From the NCBI GenBank assembly GCA_013397455.1, contig VYZB01000738.1, forward strand, positions 212,327 through 276,326: 64,000 nucleotides of DNA, written 5' to 3'. This document shows, in pieces, positions 1-12,454 of this stretch (its first letter is position 1; each line of letters begins with the position of its first letter). The DNA comes from Crotophaga sulcirostris (Eukaryota; Chordata; Aves; Cuculiformes; Crotophagidae). The notes beneath the pieces are model-generated. The model did no database searches. It was not told the origin of the DNA and was given only the letters and a program-made list of their open reading frames with translations. Made by a program: the position numbers and the translations under genes.

Positions 1-1014
1 CTGCTTTTCCCCAGCCCCAAATGATGAGACTGTGTCTAAATCACAGGCAATTTCCCCCAAATTTCAAAGATCCACCTACTGCAGATATCCCCACTTAGCA
101 ACCAGCTGAACACTGCTTTATCAGCTGAATTCATGGAAGGACACTAAAGCCCAGGCTCCAGCAGGATTTCTAGTCCAGTTGTGTTTTCCTGGATTATTCA
201 TTGTTTTCAAAGGAAAAGAAATCCTTTGGTCAGTGAAGAATCGGCAGTGACTGTCAGCAGAGCTGTTCATTCATCGTCGAAAGGCATATTGGGTGTTTTA
301 AATAAGAGGGTTGGGGTTTTTTTCCTTCTTTGCCTTTTTCTTCCAGTATACCACATACTCTTGCTCTGTTTTGAGAGAGTAGTATTAAATACTAATTAAA
401 GGCTGCAAAATCACAGTGAATCTGAGAGGCCAGGAGCCTCTTATTGCCCCTTTCATACATCATATGAGTGCTGTGGTGACATAATAAATAATCCACCCAA
501 AGTTTTTAAAGGTAAAAACCAGTGAATCATTAATAATGGCCCTGGCACCATATATCAAACTGAAACCTTCCTCTTACAGCTGATCCCCAACTATTCCCAG
601 CTGCCTTTTTGCACTGCTGTGTACAGTTCTACCTCCCTTTGCATTGCTCCTTCTTCCCACTTTCCCTGCAATCCCATCTCTGTGCTTTGTCCATTTGTAT
701 TTGTTTCTGCAGTTCACTGAACGTGGTTATGAATAACCCAAGAAAACATGCACTCCACTGCGTAAACCCATTTGATCAGGAGGTTTAAAACTTGCCCAGA
801 CAAGAAGACTGGCAGAAACTATTTTTTCAAGGTAGGGAGCGGAACTGGATGATCATATGGTTGTATCATTTATTTCTGGCACATATGATTTCTTTACACT
901 GCTGTCTGCAATGGTGGAACTTTTGACTCTATGCACTTTTTTCTGTCTTTTTTTGCTTGCTTGCTTTTTGTTTAATCCACTTAACTTGTTTCATTATCTC
1001 ATTCTGTGTTTCAG
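1..1014. other. Intergenic, nothing recognised
   Basis: AT-rich unique sequence. The short frames at 181-399 and 857-1228 have no recognisable domain; the second runs into a CR1 copy. Confidence 0.6.
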
Positions 1015-1266
1015 TGGATTAGATATTAGGAAGAAATTTTTTTACTGTGAGGTGATGAGGCACTGGCACAGTTTGCCCAGAGAAGTGGTGGCTGCTCCAT
1101 CCCTGGAGGTGTTCAAGGCAAGGTTGGATGGGGCTTGGAGCCCCCTGATCCAGTGGGAGGGGTCCCTGACCATGGGACCCATGACCATGCCACCCATGGC
1201 AGGGTGGTTGGAACTAGGTGGACTTTAAGATCCCTTCCAGCCCAAATCATTCTATGATTCTATAAT
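1015..1266 (+). mobile_element. CR1 LINE, 3' fragment
   Basis: It starts in the GGATTAGATATTAGGAAG segment, passes through CCATCCCTGGAGGTGTTCAAG and ends in TTCTATGATTCTATAAT, the sense-strand 3' end of CR1. There is a small local duplication near 1170-1200 (ACCATGGGACCCATGACCATG). Confidence 0.9.
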
Positions 1267-2750
1267 ATCAAAAAGCTTCAAGTAGAGATCACATCAGTTG
1301 CATGTTCTACCTGCTCCTAATAGCGTTTAGCAAGCTCAGGTCTTGGGAGGTGAATTTTTAATGCCCAAATTATTATGATCTCTCTGGAAACTCTTTTACT
1401 ACCCCATCATTTTCTACTGGACAATTTTCACTTCAGTATTCAGGCTACATTGCTGGCACAGCCTGAGCCCATCTACTTCTAAACCCACGGTGGTGTAAGT
1501 CAAAGGAGACAGCAGCAGGCAGCAGGGATAAAGAGGGATAAAGATTTGGATGCCTCAATCAATATTTCTCATATTGGCTCATCACTAAGAAATCTAGAAA
1601 ACATTTGACCTCACAATGGATGAAAGCACAGAAATAGATGAAAACCATTACTTATATCAAAAATTAGTTCTGTGTAATTCATAACTGTGTTATAATTTTT
1701 AACATGTATTTTAAAATTTTTGTATATTGTCCACTTTCTCCCTTTGAACTTAGTTTCTGTGCACCTTATTTGTGATCCTCCAAACACTCAGTTTGCAGCC
1801 ACCTATCCCAGGATGCACCAGATGCTCTTTATTCCCATCAGTCCAGTCCTCACAGCACATAGATTTCTCTGTTACAGGACATGTTTGGAGCTGTCTAAGT
1901 CTCGACAGTGATGATCAGTGAGGCACTTACTCACCTCTAAACCCCGCTGAGATTCACCAGGTGAGCATGTCCTTACCTGCTTGGCTTTGGGGATTGATCC
2001 AGTGGGTGTATTCAGAAGATGCCAACCTGTTCCTTGCACAAATTGCAGCAGCAGACAGAAGTAACCTCTTGCCTGTTTAGTGGTTAGAACTTCTCCCTTA
2101 ACTTTTAAGAGACTTTTATTCAAAGAACTCCATATGGAGCTTGAACCTACATTTCTCACGTTCTAGGAAAGGGCAGTAATCCATAGGTACTCTGATACTC
2201 CTCACTGTTTCTCTTCCATTGAACTACCCACCAGTGCAGCAATGACTGCAGTAAGTGCACTGCCCTGAAAATCCATGTTTTCCCACGGATTTGTTATGCA
2301 AATTGAAACAGCTTCCTCATGGGAGATCTTGAGATCACTCAAGATTTCAGTTCCCTGCTAATACTCCTGACTTAAAGAAACTAGTGGGACTTGAAAAAGC
2401 ATTTTTCTGTCTATTTTTCCTGATTGCTTGTGTTCTGAGAACACTGAGCAGATCAAGGTCAGTGAGTGTGACGACTGGAGAAATACCAGCTGGTTGACAC
2501 TACATTTCTCAGTGTGACCAGGGTTTGGTTGACTGTACATGATCAATAGCAGGACAGGCACCTGCAGAGTTACCTAGACAGCTGTAAATGTTAAGGGAAG
2601 AGCTGTGTTCTAAGCACAATGCCTACATGCCTTGGCTGGTAAGACAGTGTGGTTGTTTTAAAGTTCCTCTAATGGGTCTGGAAAACCCAAGCTAGAGGGA
2701 ACTGGGTCTTCCTCTCTTTAGGGATGATCCACATAAAATGATAAGAAGCT
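1267..2750. other. Intergenic, nothing recognised
   Basis: Unique sequence without a convincing exon, repeat or RNA gene on either strand. Confidence 0.6.
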
Positions 2751-2985
2751 ACTAGACTGGATATAAGGAAGAAATTTTTTACAATGAGAGTGGTGAAACA
2801 CTTGAACAGGTTGCCCAGGGAGGTAGTGGTTGCCCCATCCCTGGAAACATTCAAGGTCGAGTTGGATGGGGTTCTGAGCAACCTGATCTGGTGAAAGATG
2901 TCCCTGCTCCTGCAGGAGATTGGACTAGATAAGCTGTAAATATCCCTTCCAACCCAAAGTGTCCTATGATTCTATGATTCTATGC
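2751..2985 (+). mobile_element. CR1 LINE, 3' fragment
   Basis: It runs from ACTGGATATAAGGAAGAAAT to three terminal repeats of the ATTCTATG type at 2965-2985. More diverged than the copy at 1015. Confidence 0.88.
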
Positions 2986-4205
2986 TATTATGAGACTCAG
3001 GTCATTCAGTTGTCTCTTAAGGTCCTGAGGGTCAAGGCACTGTAAAATATTTTCCCATCTTAACATCATCTGCAGATGTTATTAGTATAGGCCTGAATTC
3101 TAATTCTTGATTATTAATGACACTAATCCAAACCCATCCCTTTTATTTTCTCCTACTTGTTCTGTTTCAGTATTGCAAAAAAGAGAGCACAATTGTTTGA
3201 ACCACTCTAGTTTGGAAAAGAGACTCTCAGACACCTGTAGTTGCTCACGTATCCAAAACCCTGTTTGGGGATGGGTGCTCTGTTCCTCCTGTTGTCCTCA
3301 GTGTCTGTGGGACATGGGATCTCACAGCTTCCCTTGGTGCCCTCTCTGCCTCCCTAGCAGGGAATAGCTCTAAGCCCAAGAGTGATGCTGGGGTCCTGTC
3401 ATCTTTCTGGGAAAAGGACGGTCTCTATCAGGATCACCAGACAGGAAGAGACAGGGAGGAGCAACAGGAAAGTGAAGGAAAGGGGAGGTTAGGGAAGCTC
3501 AGCTTTTTCCCATCTTCTGCCCTTCCTCTCCAGCAGCAGCACTCCCACATGTGATGTGAACCCAGGGTGCGGCCAGAGATGCACAATCCTCTTTCCTTGC
3601 ACAAGGGATGTCACAGGAAGGTGAAACTTGATGAGATTAGATGATGTACCTGGCTGTGACTGGCTGGCAGCTCCAAAAAGACATCTGATGTAATTAAATA
3701 CTTGCAGTTCAGCGTAGGCAGCAGCCGTGGGAGATAATAAAGATCTCACACAGCGGGTCGTTTTCTTCCCCACACTCTTCTTCCCTCCTTGCCCACGTTG
3801 CTGCTGTGGACTGACGTTGCCAGGGATTGCTGTCCTCATTGACTTGATCTCATCCCTGTAGTCCTCATATTTATTAAATACATTGCCAGGGCTGTGGCTC
3901 AGAAAATTAAGTTACTCCATGAGTAGCTTCCAAGTTATTACTCCCCTGCTATGGACTTGTCTTCTTGGGATGGGATTCTCAGATATACAATGTGGTACCA
4001 AATGTAAATGAAGCTTTCCTCACCTTTTAGACAAACATTATGGATCTGTTCCCAGAGAACACCTTAGTGTCCTGCTTTTACTCTCCAGGATTTTTAGGAG
4101 GCCAAGTAAAATACAGCATGTTAGATTGGGTGGGTATTTGCTTTCAAGGTTAGGTTTGAGGCAAAGTGGGAGAGAGGGGAAGAGATCAAGGCTTCTGCCA
4201 CAGAA
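2986..4205. other. Intergenic, nothing recognised
   Basis: Unique sequence. The open frame at 3489-3839 on the minus strand has no recognisable domain and no conserved signature, and is probably chance. Confidence 0.55.
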
Positions 4206-4372
4206 CACAGTATCACACAGAATCACAGTATTACAAGATTGGAAAGGACCTTTGAGATCGTCGAGTCCAACCTATAACCCAACAGTAACACTAACATCAG
4301 CACCAACCCATTGTCTAAACCATGGCACTGAGTGCCTCATCCATTCTCCTCTTAAACACCTCCAGGAACGGA
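4206..4372 (-). mobile_element. CR1 LINE, 3' fragment of the CACAGTAT-ended type
   Basis: In antisense it reads CACAGTATTACAAGATTGGAAAGGACC, then GAGTCCAACCTATAACCC, and breaks off at CTCTTAAACACCTCCAGG. The terminal unit (CACAGTAT) differs from the CATAGAAT type, so this is a second CR1 subfamily. Confidence 0.88.
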
Positions 4373-5129
4373 AGCACAAAAATGCTTGTGTTAACAGGAA
4401 AACTCCTTCTCTTCAAATCATCGTAGAAGTTAATGTGGAATCTCTGTTCTCTTTCCTGCTCCATCATCTGACTGTCTTTGAGATTTAGCAGCCCAAACCA
4501 AGCTCGCATGTCTAACGCCACCATAAAGAAGAGGGGAAGCCTTACCATTCCCCAGTCCACACCCTGGCTGATGCATGGGGTCGGCGAGCATCGTGGAGCC
4601 CACGAGGTGAGACAGCAGCCAGATTGGGTGCTCTTCCCCAGCACACCTCGGTGCATGGAGCCCTGCAGGGATTGCAGCACTGGGCTGTGATCGCCCTCCG
4701 TTGTGCTGACATTGAGGTTTGGTGAACCTTGTGTCTGACGCATGGGGGCATGGCAAGGGAGTGCCTGCAGCAAGAACAAACCCTTGTCTACTCCTCAAGG
4801 CAGGCTCTTTAATAAGAGCCAGTCCTCCTGCTCAGTGATGCTCTCAAGATCAAGGGCTGGTCCCTTGCACTTCAGTAAAGTTCCTGGTCTGGAACACCTG
4901 GGGAAAAACTGATGCTTGAAAGAGAAATAAAGAAATTTGAATGTTTAGCAACCAGTAAATTATTCTTCAAATGTTTTAGTGTACAAAAAAGACATTTTTT
5001 ATATATTCCAGAGAATTACCCATGTCATTCAGGAAGCTTAGCACAGAGTTAGCCCTTAGCAGTTGAGGTTTCTGTCATGGGCAGGAGAGCCACTGTTTCA
5101 AGGTAGCATTGCAGTGGAAAGTGAAGATT
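4373..5129. other. Intergenic, nothing recognised
   Basis: Several overlapping open frames in the GC-richer part (4430-4798) share the same bases on both strands and show no domain. I see no gene here. Confidence 0.55.
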
Positions 5130-5388
5130 CATGGAATCATAGAATGGTTTGGGTTGGAAAAGATCTTAAAGCCTATCAAGTTCCATCTCCCCTGCCATGG
5201 GTGGGGACACCTCCCACTGGATCAGGGGGCTCAAAGCCCCATCCAACCTGGCCTTCAACGCCTCCAGGGACGGGGCAGCCACAATTTCTTTGAGTAGCCT
5301 CACTACCTACACAGTAAACAATTTCTGCCTAAGAACTCATTTAAATCTCCCCTCTTTCAGCTTGAAACTGTTACCCCTCTAGGTCCTA
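5130..5388 (-). mobile_element. CR1 LINE, 3' fragment
   Basis: Antisense order: ATCATAGAATGGTTTGGG, CCTCCCACTGGATCAGGG, CGCCTCCAGGGACGGGGC, then the CTTTCAGCTTGAAACTGTTACCCC segment. Confidence 0.92.
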
Positions 5389-7870
5389 AAGCCAGAACTC
5401 CAGAGTGAGTCTTTTCTGTATCTTGGCACAAGGGAACAGGGGTGGCGGAAAAGGAGCGAAACTAGTCATTGTCCTAAGGCAATCCTGCCACCTGAGACCA
5501 TGGAGAAATCCCAAATGGGGGACCTGTGAAGGGGGAGAATTTCTGCATTGTGACAGATTAGCCACCACGGTGAAGCTTTTCCATCCGCTTAGGAAGCGCT
5601 GCCGTGACCTTACTCCTACGCCTACTCCCTCTCTGTCACAGGACTGAAAGAGCCTTGCTCAGCTCTTTTAAAACTGGAAAAGGACCCCAAGCACCATCCT
5701 TTATGCAAGAGCTGAGAGGTTAATACATGTCACTTTTGTTGGCTGGGACTCTACAATAGGCTAAAAGGAGGAGCCAGCCCTTTTTACTGAGGAAAAAAAG
5801 AAACACAAGCCTGCCACAGCTTGCCCTTTCACCCTTCACGGTTCAACTCCACTTTCACACCACAAAGCTTAGAATAAATATATCCTTCTCTGAGCAGGGC
5901 TGTATCATCTCACTTGCAGCAAATGCAAAATGCAGTTCAATGCAGTGCAGACTGTGCAGGTTGCTCTTCTGTACGTGTTTTCCTGTGGGTTGCAGGGATA
6001 AGCAAGCATCAGGCTCCTGAAATTAGAAAGGTCAACAGGGTTGCTTCCTGCAGAAACCCTGATGCTCAGCTCAGAGAGCATGGAGTTAAAATTAGAAGTG
6101 ACTGCAGGGTTACACAGGTTGCTCCTTCAGCCTGACATAGTGATGGGGTCTCTGGCTCAGGGGCATGAGAAAATAAACATCTCCAGCCTGCACATGTTCT
6201 AGAGGATCACAGAAAATACCACTCCTTCCGTCTCAGACACAAGGTTTGGGATATCAGGAACTCCTCCCTAAATAATCCCTCCCTTTCCCTGGCATATAGA
6301 GGATGTGCATACACCCAGCTGTCCACACCAAAAAAAAAAAACAAGGAATGAAATAATTAGGGAATCCCCAGTTGAGTGGCTTCCTGGAAAGGGTGGTCAC
6401 GGCTCAGAAGACGTCTTGGTGTCTAGCACTTTTCTGGGATAGAAAAGACTGAATAATTCACTTTTAAGAAGCTCAGAACCCGAACCCCCTTCTCTGCTGA
6501 GTACGTCCTGCATCTTTTTCTGACCCACTCCCCTCAAAGTGGGAAAGCTTCAACAGAAGAGATGGAGAGATATCCCACTGCCCCAGATAGCCTGCGTTTG
6601 TTGCAGACTTTAGGCACTCTTTCCCAGTTGTTTGTCTTCCACGTACTCAAGGTATCTACCTTGGAGGAGGAGAAATGGTAGAGATTGACTACTGCCAAGG
6701 TTGGAATGTGTGGTCATATGAAACACCCACTGCAACAATCCAAACCATTGTTTAACAGTCCTTATCTCATGTCCTAACCGCTGTCCACTCCTCCTGCATC
6801 CATGAGGATGTACCTCTCCGGAGGAGAAACGGAACTGGTGGACTTACCTCCAAGGTCAATCTTGCTGCAGGAAAGTAGGGCTGCACATTTGGAGCCAAAC
6901 ACTGCAATTCCCGAAAGTCTAATTTTGGAGCTTAATTCGTGCATGGATTTGAGTTTTGCCATCCCATTCCTAACTTCATGTTTGGAGGAACACTTATTCC
7001 TGCCACTTACCAAGGAGCCACCAAGCCCTGGTGTGCAAGTTCTCCACCTTCCAATTAAAGAAAATGGACATTGTAGGGCATATGCACAGCCCTCTTGGAA
7101 ACACCCTGAACAAAACCTATTGGAGGAGTCTGAGGTCCAGAAATAATAACAAATGACACCCTGTAAGGTAGCTGGGATTCAAGTGGAGGGAAGTATGGTG
7201 CTAGGTCAGCAAGGATCCATCAGGAAAGGAGGATTTTTTTCTCTCCATTAGTGAGAGGAGTGTCTGCTTGCACTCATCTACAAAGACCTGAGCTTTAGAA
7301 AGCTCATTTCTTTCATTTCAGTGGTTTACACTTTCATTTTGGCCACGCTCTTCATCATCTTTCACTGACTGTTTCCTATTTAAAGAACAAACAAGCAACC
7401 AGAACCAACATACACCAACAAACAATTTGTCTGGCTGGTGAAAAAAAAAAAGAAAACACCCCAAAGAGAAAGAGAGACGCTCAGCAAAACATACCATGCA
7501 GCTTTGTACAGCCAAACATGCTGTACAGCTGTGCAAGTCTCACATTGCCTCTCCTCCCTCCTCCTCAGCTCTGCTGAAAGACAGCAGCTGTAATCCCCTC
7601 CAGGTGGTGACAAGCATTATCTTTTCAGCCAGTGTAAACGTGACAGCTCTGGAACTGGCTGGGAACACGTGTCCCTGTGCTGCAAGGGGCAGAGGGAAGC
7701 TGCAAGACGGGACACGCGTGTGAATCACACCAGCCAAGGGGAAATGTAAACCTTGGAAGCAGTGCAAGTGTGAGAGATGTAATTGTGAGGGGTTCTTTTC
7801 AGCTGCACATTTCTTTCACGGATGCTCTGTGGGATTCTGGGAGACACTGATGGAGGAAAGAAATACCTAC
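5389..7870. other. Intergenic, nothing recognised
   Basis: About 2.5 kb without repeats apart from short A-runs (6333-6345, 7441-7451). The frame at 6802-7146 has no match I recognise. Confidence 0.55.
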
Positions 7871-8470
7871 TTCATAGAATTATAGAATCGAATCATAGAA
7901 TTGTAGAATGGTTTGGGTTCGAAGGGATCTCAAAGCCCATCCAGTTCCAACCCCCGGCCATGGACAGGGACACCTCCCACTGGATCAGGGGGCTCAAAGC
8001 CCCATCCAACCTGGCCTTGAACACCTCCAGGGATGGGGCAACCACCACTGCTCTGGGTAACCTGTGCCAGGGCCTCCCCACCCTCACAGCAAAACATTTC
8101 TTCCTAAGATCTCATCTCAATCTCCCGTCTTGCAGTTTAAAACCATTCCCCCTCGTCCTGTCCCTGCACTCCCTGATCAAGAGCCCCTCCCCAGCTTTCC
8201 TGGAGCCCCTTTCAGTACTGGAGGCTGCTCTAAGGTCTTGCTGAAGCCTTCTCTTCTGAAGGCTGAACAGCTCCAACTCTCTCAGCCCATCCTTGTATGG
8301 GAGATGCTCCAGCTCCCTGACGGTCTTTGTGGCCTCCTCTGGACTATCTAACAGATCCATGTCCTTTCTGTGCTGAGCACTGCAGAACTGAGTGCACTAC
8401 TCCAGGTGAGGTCTCACAAGAGCAGAGTAGAGGCAACAGAAACATCTGTCTCCTGGATGGACACTGTGAC
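7871..8470 (-). mobile_element. CR1 LINE, about 0.6-kb 3' fragment
   Basis: It begins with three variable ATAGAAT-type units, then GGTTTGGGTTCGAAGG, and runs through the whole CR1 3' UTR-like part into the end of the reverse transcriptase ORF (TCCAGGTGAGGTCTCACAAG on the plus strand). Confidence 0.92.
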
Positions 8471-9825
8471 TGCTCCCCAGCCCCTCCAAACTGGGTTTTT
8501 TGTGAGCAGGCTCTGTGGGTGCAGAGCGCACGCTGCCCTGGAGAGGACAGGCACACGCGTGAGTCACTGCCCAAACACAGAAGGTGACAAACAGGGAAAA
8601 GAGTAGGACAGGTCTCATGAGGGAGAACTCCAGTGATTTCAGTTTTCATTGTTTGATGATCGCATTTTTGTCTTTTATTTGATTTCTTTTTCCTTACTTG
8701 TGCTGCAAGAGGAGAACTTTCTGACTAAACACGGATGGGGTGTGATGTTGACTATGCAGAAGCAGCTTTCAAATGAGCAGAGTCAACAGCTGGAGGAGAA
8801 ATTCTGGGAAATGTTTACCCTTGCACTAACCCATTCAGTTCCAGCAGTGGCTTTTAGCAATGACAGGGAACGATGATCTTAGATCCAACAAACGCTTCTA
8901 AAACTTCCATAGGATGACTGGCTTGAGCTTGGTGGAATCTGGAGGTCACCACTTTAAGCATTGTAAGATACTTTTGGGTGGCTATGCTGGGATCAGATGT
9001 TCTCATATGAGGCATCTTCATCTGAGCAACTTGTTTAGACTCCCTGTGCACTCAGCAGAGAGAAACAGGCTTGCTGAGAGTGTCATTAATATCCTCCTAA
9101 CATAGTTGTCTATGATAGGTGGATCACATGCTTCTTCGATTGTCTCTTTCTGCTGCTTATAATTGGAGTCTGGATGGCAAGGTCAGAGGGAGACATCTTC
9201 ACCACAAATGTTTAAAGTTAAGTCCATGCATTTCACTTCCAGTGTATTTCTCATGCCAAGATCAAAGCTATGACTACCTGGCTCAACACATTTCTGAATC
9301 CTGCAAGAACCGATGCGTCAGAAAGAAGGCATTTCACTCTGCTCCCTATGAAATGCAAAGGCTTCTACACGTGACTGTACCTGCCAGTTGCTGCAGATGT
9401 GGAGAGATGCACACTGCAGGGCCACCGAGTAGTCATGGTGGGCCAGCCATTCTCTCCCTGCAGGGACTGACAAACACTGAATAACAGGCTTCTTTCATCA
9501 GCAAAATTCATTTCCCTGACATCTGGAATATCTCCCTACAGACATCAGTGAACAAAAATGCTTCAACCTTCACCAGATGTGTCTCGGCTGAGTCATGCAG
9601 CCTGGTGGAGTCTGTCCAACTTCCAACTTGCAGGGGTAGGTCACAGCTTGAATTCAAACATTTGATTAAAGTGCCTGGGTTAGGATGCTTCATGGGCTTG
9701 ACCCCTCCAGGTGACAGCCCTGTGTCACACTGAAAAGCTTCTGGGAGACCTTGTTTCTTCATATTGCCTGGAGAACACAGGACAATATACCTGATGCACA
9801 TGTCTAGAGTTAATGGTATGAATTG
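8471..9825. other. Intergenic, nothing recognised
   Basis: Unique sequence. The frames at 8649-8876 and 9119-9484 have no known domain and no supporting splice or promoter context. Confidence 0.5.
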
Positions 9826-9925
9826 CCTGGTCTGGTGGGAGGTGTCCCTGCCCATGGCTGAGGGCTTGGAAATGGATTAACTTTAAGGTCCTTTCCAACC
9901 CAAACCATTCGATGATTCTATGAAT
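9826..9925 (+). mobile_element. CR1 LINE, terminal 100 bp only
   Basis: CCTGGTCTGGTGGGAGGTGT to CCAACCCAAACCATTCGATG followed by ATTCTATGA. A short, severely 5'-truncated copy. Confidence 0.85.
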
Positions 9926-11277
9926 TCAGTCCAGAAGCAACTTTCTCCTTGGTGTCTTTCCCTTAATTATAAATCCATGGATGCAACTGTATTTTTGACA
10001 TATCTGACTCTGGACACCTTATAAAGTGCTTTTGAATGGCTTGTGGAAACTTTGGAAGGATTTAATACAGAGTCAGAACATTGATGTCATGGGACATCAC
10101 TACAGAAGAGGGAAACTGCCCTGCAAAAGCTTTGTTTCTTTCTGACCCAGACAGTAAATGCCAGAGCGATCACTAATGCTGTGTGGGTGCTGTCTTTAAT
10201 CACAAGTAAAATCTAGACAAGGAGGATTGAGTAGGACTCTCAAGGCTGTTGTGAATGGTGGGTGCTTAAAGGCATTGGCAGTCAGATCTGGCTGGTACAA
10301 GCAATGCTCACTTACATGCAAAGCCCAGCACTGAGCACAACAGTTTCTGTTTGAACCTTCAAATAGCACCTTAAAAGAACTTTAATGGCACCAAAACTAC
10401 AGGACTGGTCCTTGGAGCAGGGTTAGTGTTCCTCATATCTTCTAGATATGGGAATTAACCTTTTAGTGCAACGCTGAGACAACAGAAAATGTGCAAATAT
10501 TGCTGTGTCAGAGGAGAACATTTTTTTTTTCCTGTACATTAAAGCAAATTGACTTTTAACATTTAGTTTTAACTTTGCACTTCAGTTTCTTGAAGTAGGA
10601 TTCATTTACACAATTTTCGGAGTGGATTCTATGATTCAGGCATTTCACAGCCATGACTAATGCGGTTTAAGATGGCCTGGAGCAGCCCTGGCATTTACAA
10701 GGATATATGACTCTGGACCTACAGGAGATCTGCACCCCTTCAGAGCAACACTGGAGTTCCTAGGTCCTCCCAGCTGGCACTAAATTTTCATACATAGACC
10801 CTAAGGTATTTACAATCTAGTAATCTTAGGTCTGGAAATGTCTACAGAGAAAAGATGAGACTGAGACTACCAGATGAGACAAGGTATCAAACTTTAAGAC
10901 AGGTTCAGGGTTCAACTGAGTTGTGTTTTGAAAGAGATAATCCCACCTGAGATGTCTGGGAAACCCATCCAGATAAGGCTAATGGATAAGTTTGCCCTTA
11001 ATCCTTGGAAGGCCCAGCTCTTTCTTAACTTCTGTGTCTTGAGGATGTTATGGTTGTCTTGGACTCCCTGGAGGACCTCAGAGAGCACTTTAAGCCTTTG
11101 TGAGGGCAACTCAGCTGAGATCTTCCTCTCCACTGACTATAGACTCCTATTTCTTAGGCACCTAAAATTAGGTATGTGCACCTGGAGCTGAATCCAATTC
11201 TTGATTGAAGTGACATGAACCTTGTCTCTGGAAATCAATTGGCCAGCTAAAAGTTTAAGAACTTCTCCGAAGTTACA
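9926..11277. other. Intergenic, nothing recognised
   Basis: AT-rich unique sequence. No gene, RNA or repeat seen apart from a short T-run at 10520-10530. Confidence 0.6.
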
Positions 11278-11540
11278 TGTGATAGTTGAAGAAGAAATGG
11301 CCTCAAGTTGCACCAGGGGAGGTCTAGATTAGATATTAGGAAATATTTCTTCACCAAAAGGGTTATCAGACACTGGAACAGGCTGCTCAGAGGAATATTT
11401 GAGTCCCCATCCCTGGAGATGTTTAAAAGATGGGTAGACAAGGTGCTAAGGGACAGGTTTAGCAGAGGACAGGTTAGGTTGGACTCAATGATCTCAAAGG
11501 TCTTTTCCAACCAATTTCATGATTCTATGATTCTGGGAAA
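11278..11540 (+). mobile_element. CR1 LINE, 3' fragment
   Basis: GGCCTCAAGTTGCACCAGGG, AGATATTAGGAAATATTTCTTC, then GATTCTATGATTCTGGG. The ATTTCTTCACC/GACTCAATGATCTC variant marks a subfamily different from the copy at 5130. Confidence 0.9.
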
Positions 11541-12142
11541 TTAATTCTTAAGATGATAACAATATTAATTATTTTATTTTTCAATATTGATTTTTTCAAC
11601 ATGTCTGCATGCACCCACACAAACTGGGCACAACACTACACACGTTCTTTTCCACCATATCAATTATAACATTTAGTTTTCACACCTTCTTAGTTTTTTG
11701 TCATTTTATTCTCCTGGTTAATTATTGATAAAATTAACCGTTTCCCAAATAGTTGTGCATATGTATGCAGCTGAGACATGATCAAACTTCTTCTGGCATT
11801 AGTTGGGCATTTATTCAGAAATTTATATATTGCTGCTGGGGAAAAAAGGATATAATTTGGTAGAAAATGGTTGTTAAACAAAATTTGCAGTTCTAGCATA
11901 ATTTGTGAAGTCCAACCTCTCCAGTAAATGTTTAAGCTTCTTCCAGTTTGCTGCAGTACAAATGCCTACCTCTTTTCCATGTTAAAGGTAAAATTAGTTT
12001 AAATATTACTGGTTGTCTGCAAGGATGAGACACAGAGCAACTGCAAAGCCGGTAAGCTTCAGAAAAAGACTTTGCACAAAATTATTTGAGGGATCCCAGA
12101 TGACTGCAAAGTGCTTAGATACCATCACTGGCATAGTAAAGA
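11541..12142. other. Intergenic, nothing recognised
   Basis: AT-rich sequence without recognisable features. Confidence 0.6.
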
Positions 12143-12454
12143 TAATCATAGAATTATAAAATCACAGAATGGTCAGGGTTGGATGGGACCTTTGGAGATC
12201 ATCCAGTCCCACCCCCCTGCGAAAGTAGGTTCACCTAGAGCAGGTTGCAAGGAACACATCCAAGCAGGGTTTGAATATCTCCAGAGGAGGAGACTTTACA
12301 ACCTCTCTGGACAGCCTGTTCCAGAGCTCTGTCACCTTCACAGTAAAGTTTTCCCTTGTGTTCAGGTGGAACATCCCATGCTCCAGTTTGTGCCTGTAGT
12401 CCCTTGTCCTGTTGCTGGGGACCGTTGAAGAGTTTAGCCCCATCCCCTTGACAC
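12143..12454 (-). mobile_element. CR1 LINE, 3' fragment
   Basis: Antisense: ATCATAGAATTATAAAATCAC, then GGTCAGGGTTGGATGGGACC, CATCCAGTCCCACCCCC, and on to GTTGCTGGGGACC. It ends where a plus-strand CR1 starts. Confidence 0.88.

Noticed and set aside
4315..4798. Overlapping minus-strand frames of 154, 122 and 69 residues
   Set aside because: Three frames over the same bases, the longest running into a CR1 copy; no domain, no codon bias that would single one out.
6802..7146. 114-residue plus-strand frame
   Set aside because: Considered as a possible exon or short gene; no recognisable motif, no convincing splice or promoter context.
8064..8649. Several frames on both strands
   Set aside because: They lie in or at the edge of the CR1 copy at 7871-8470.
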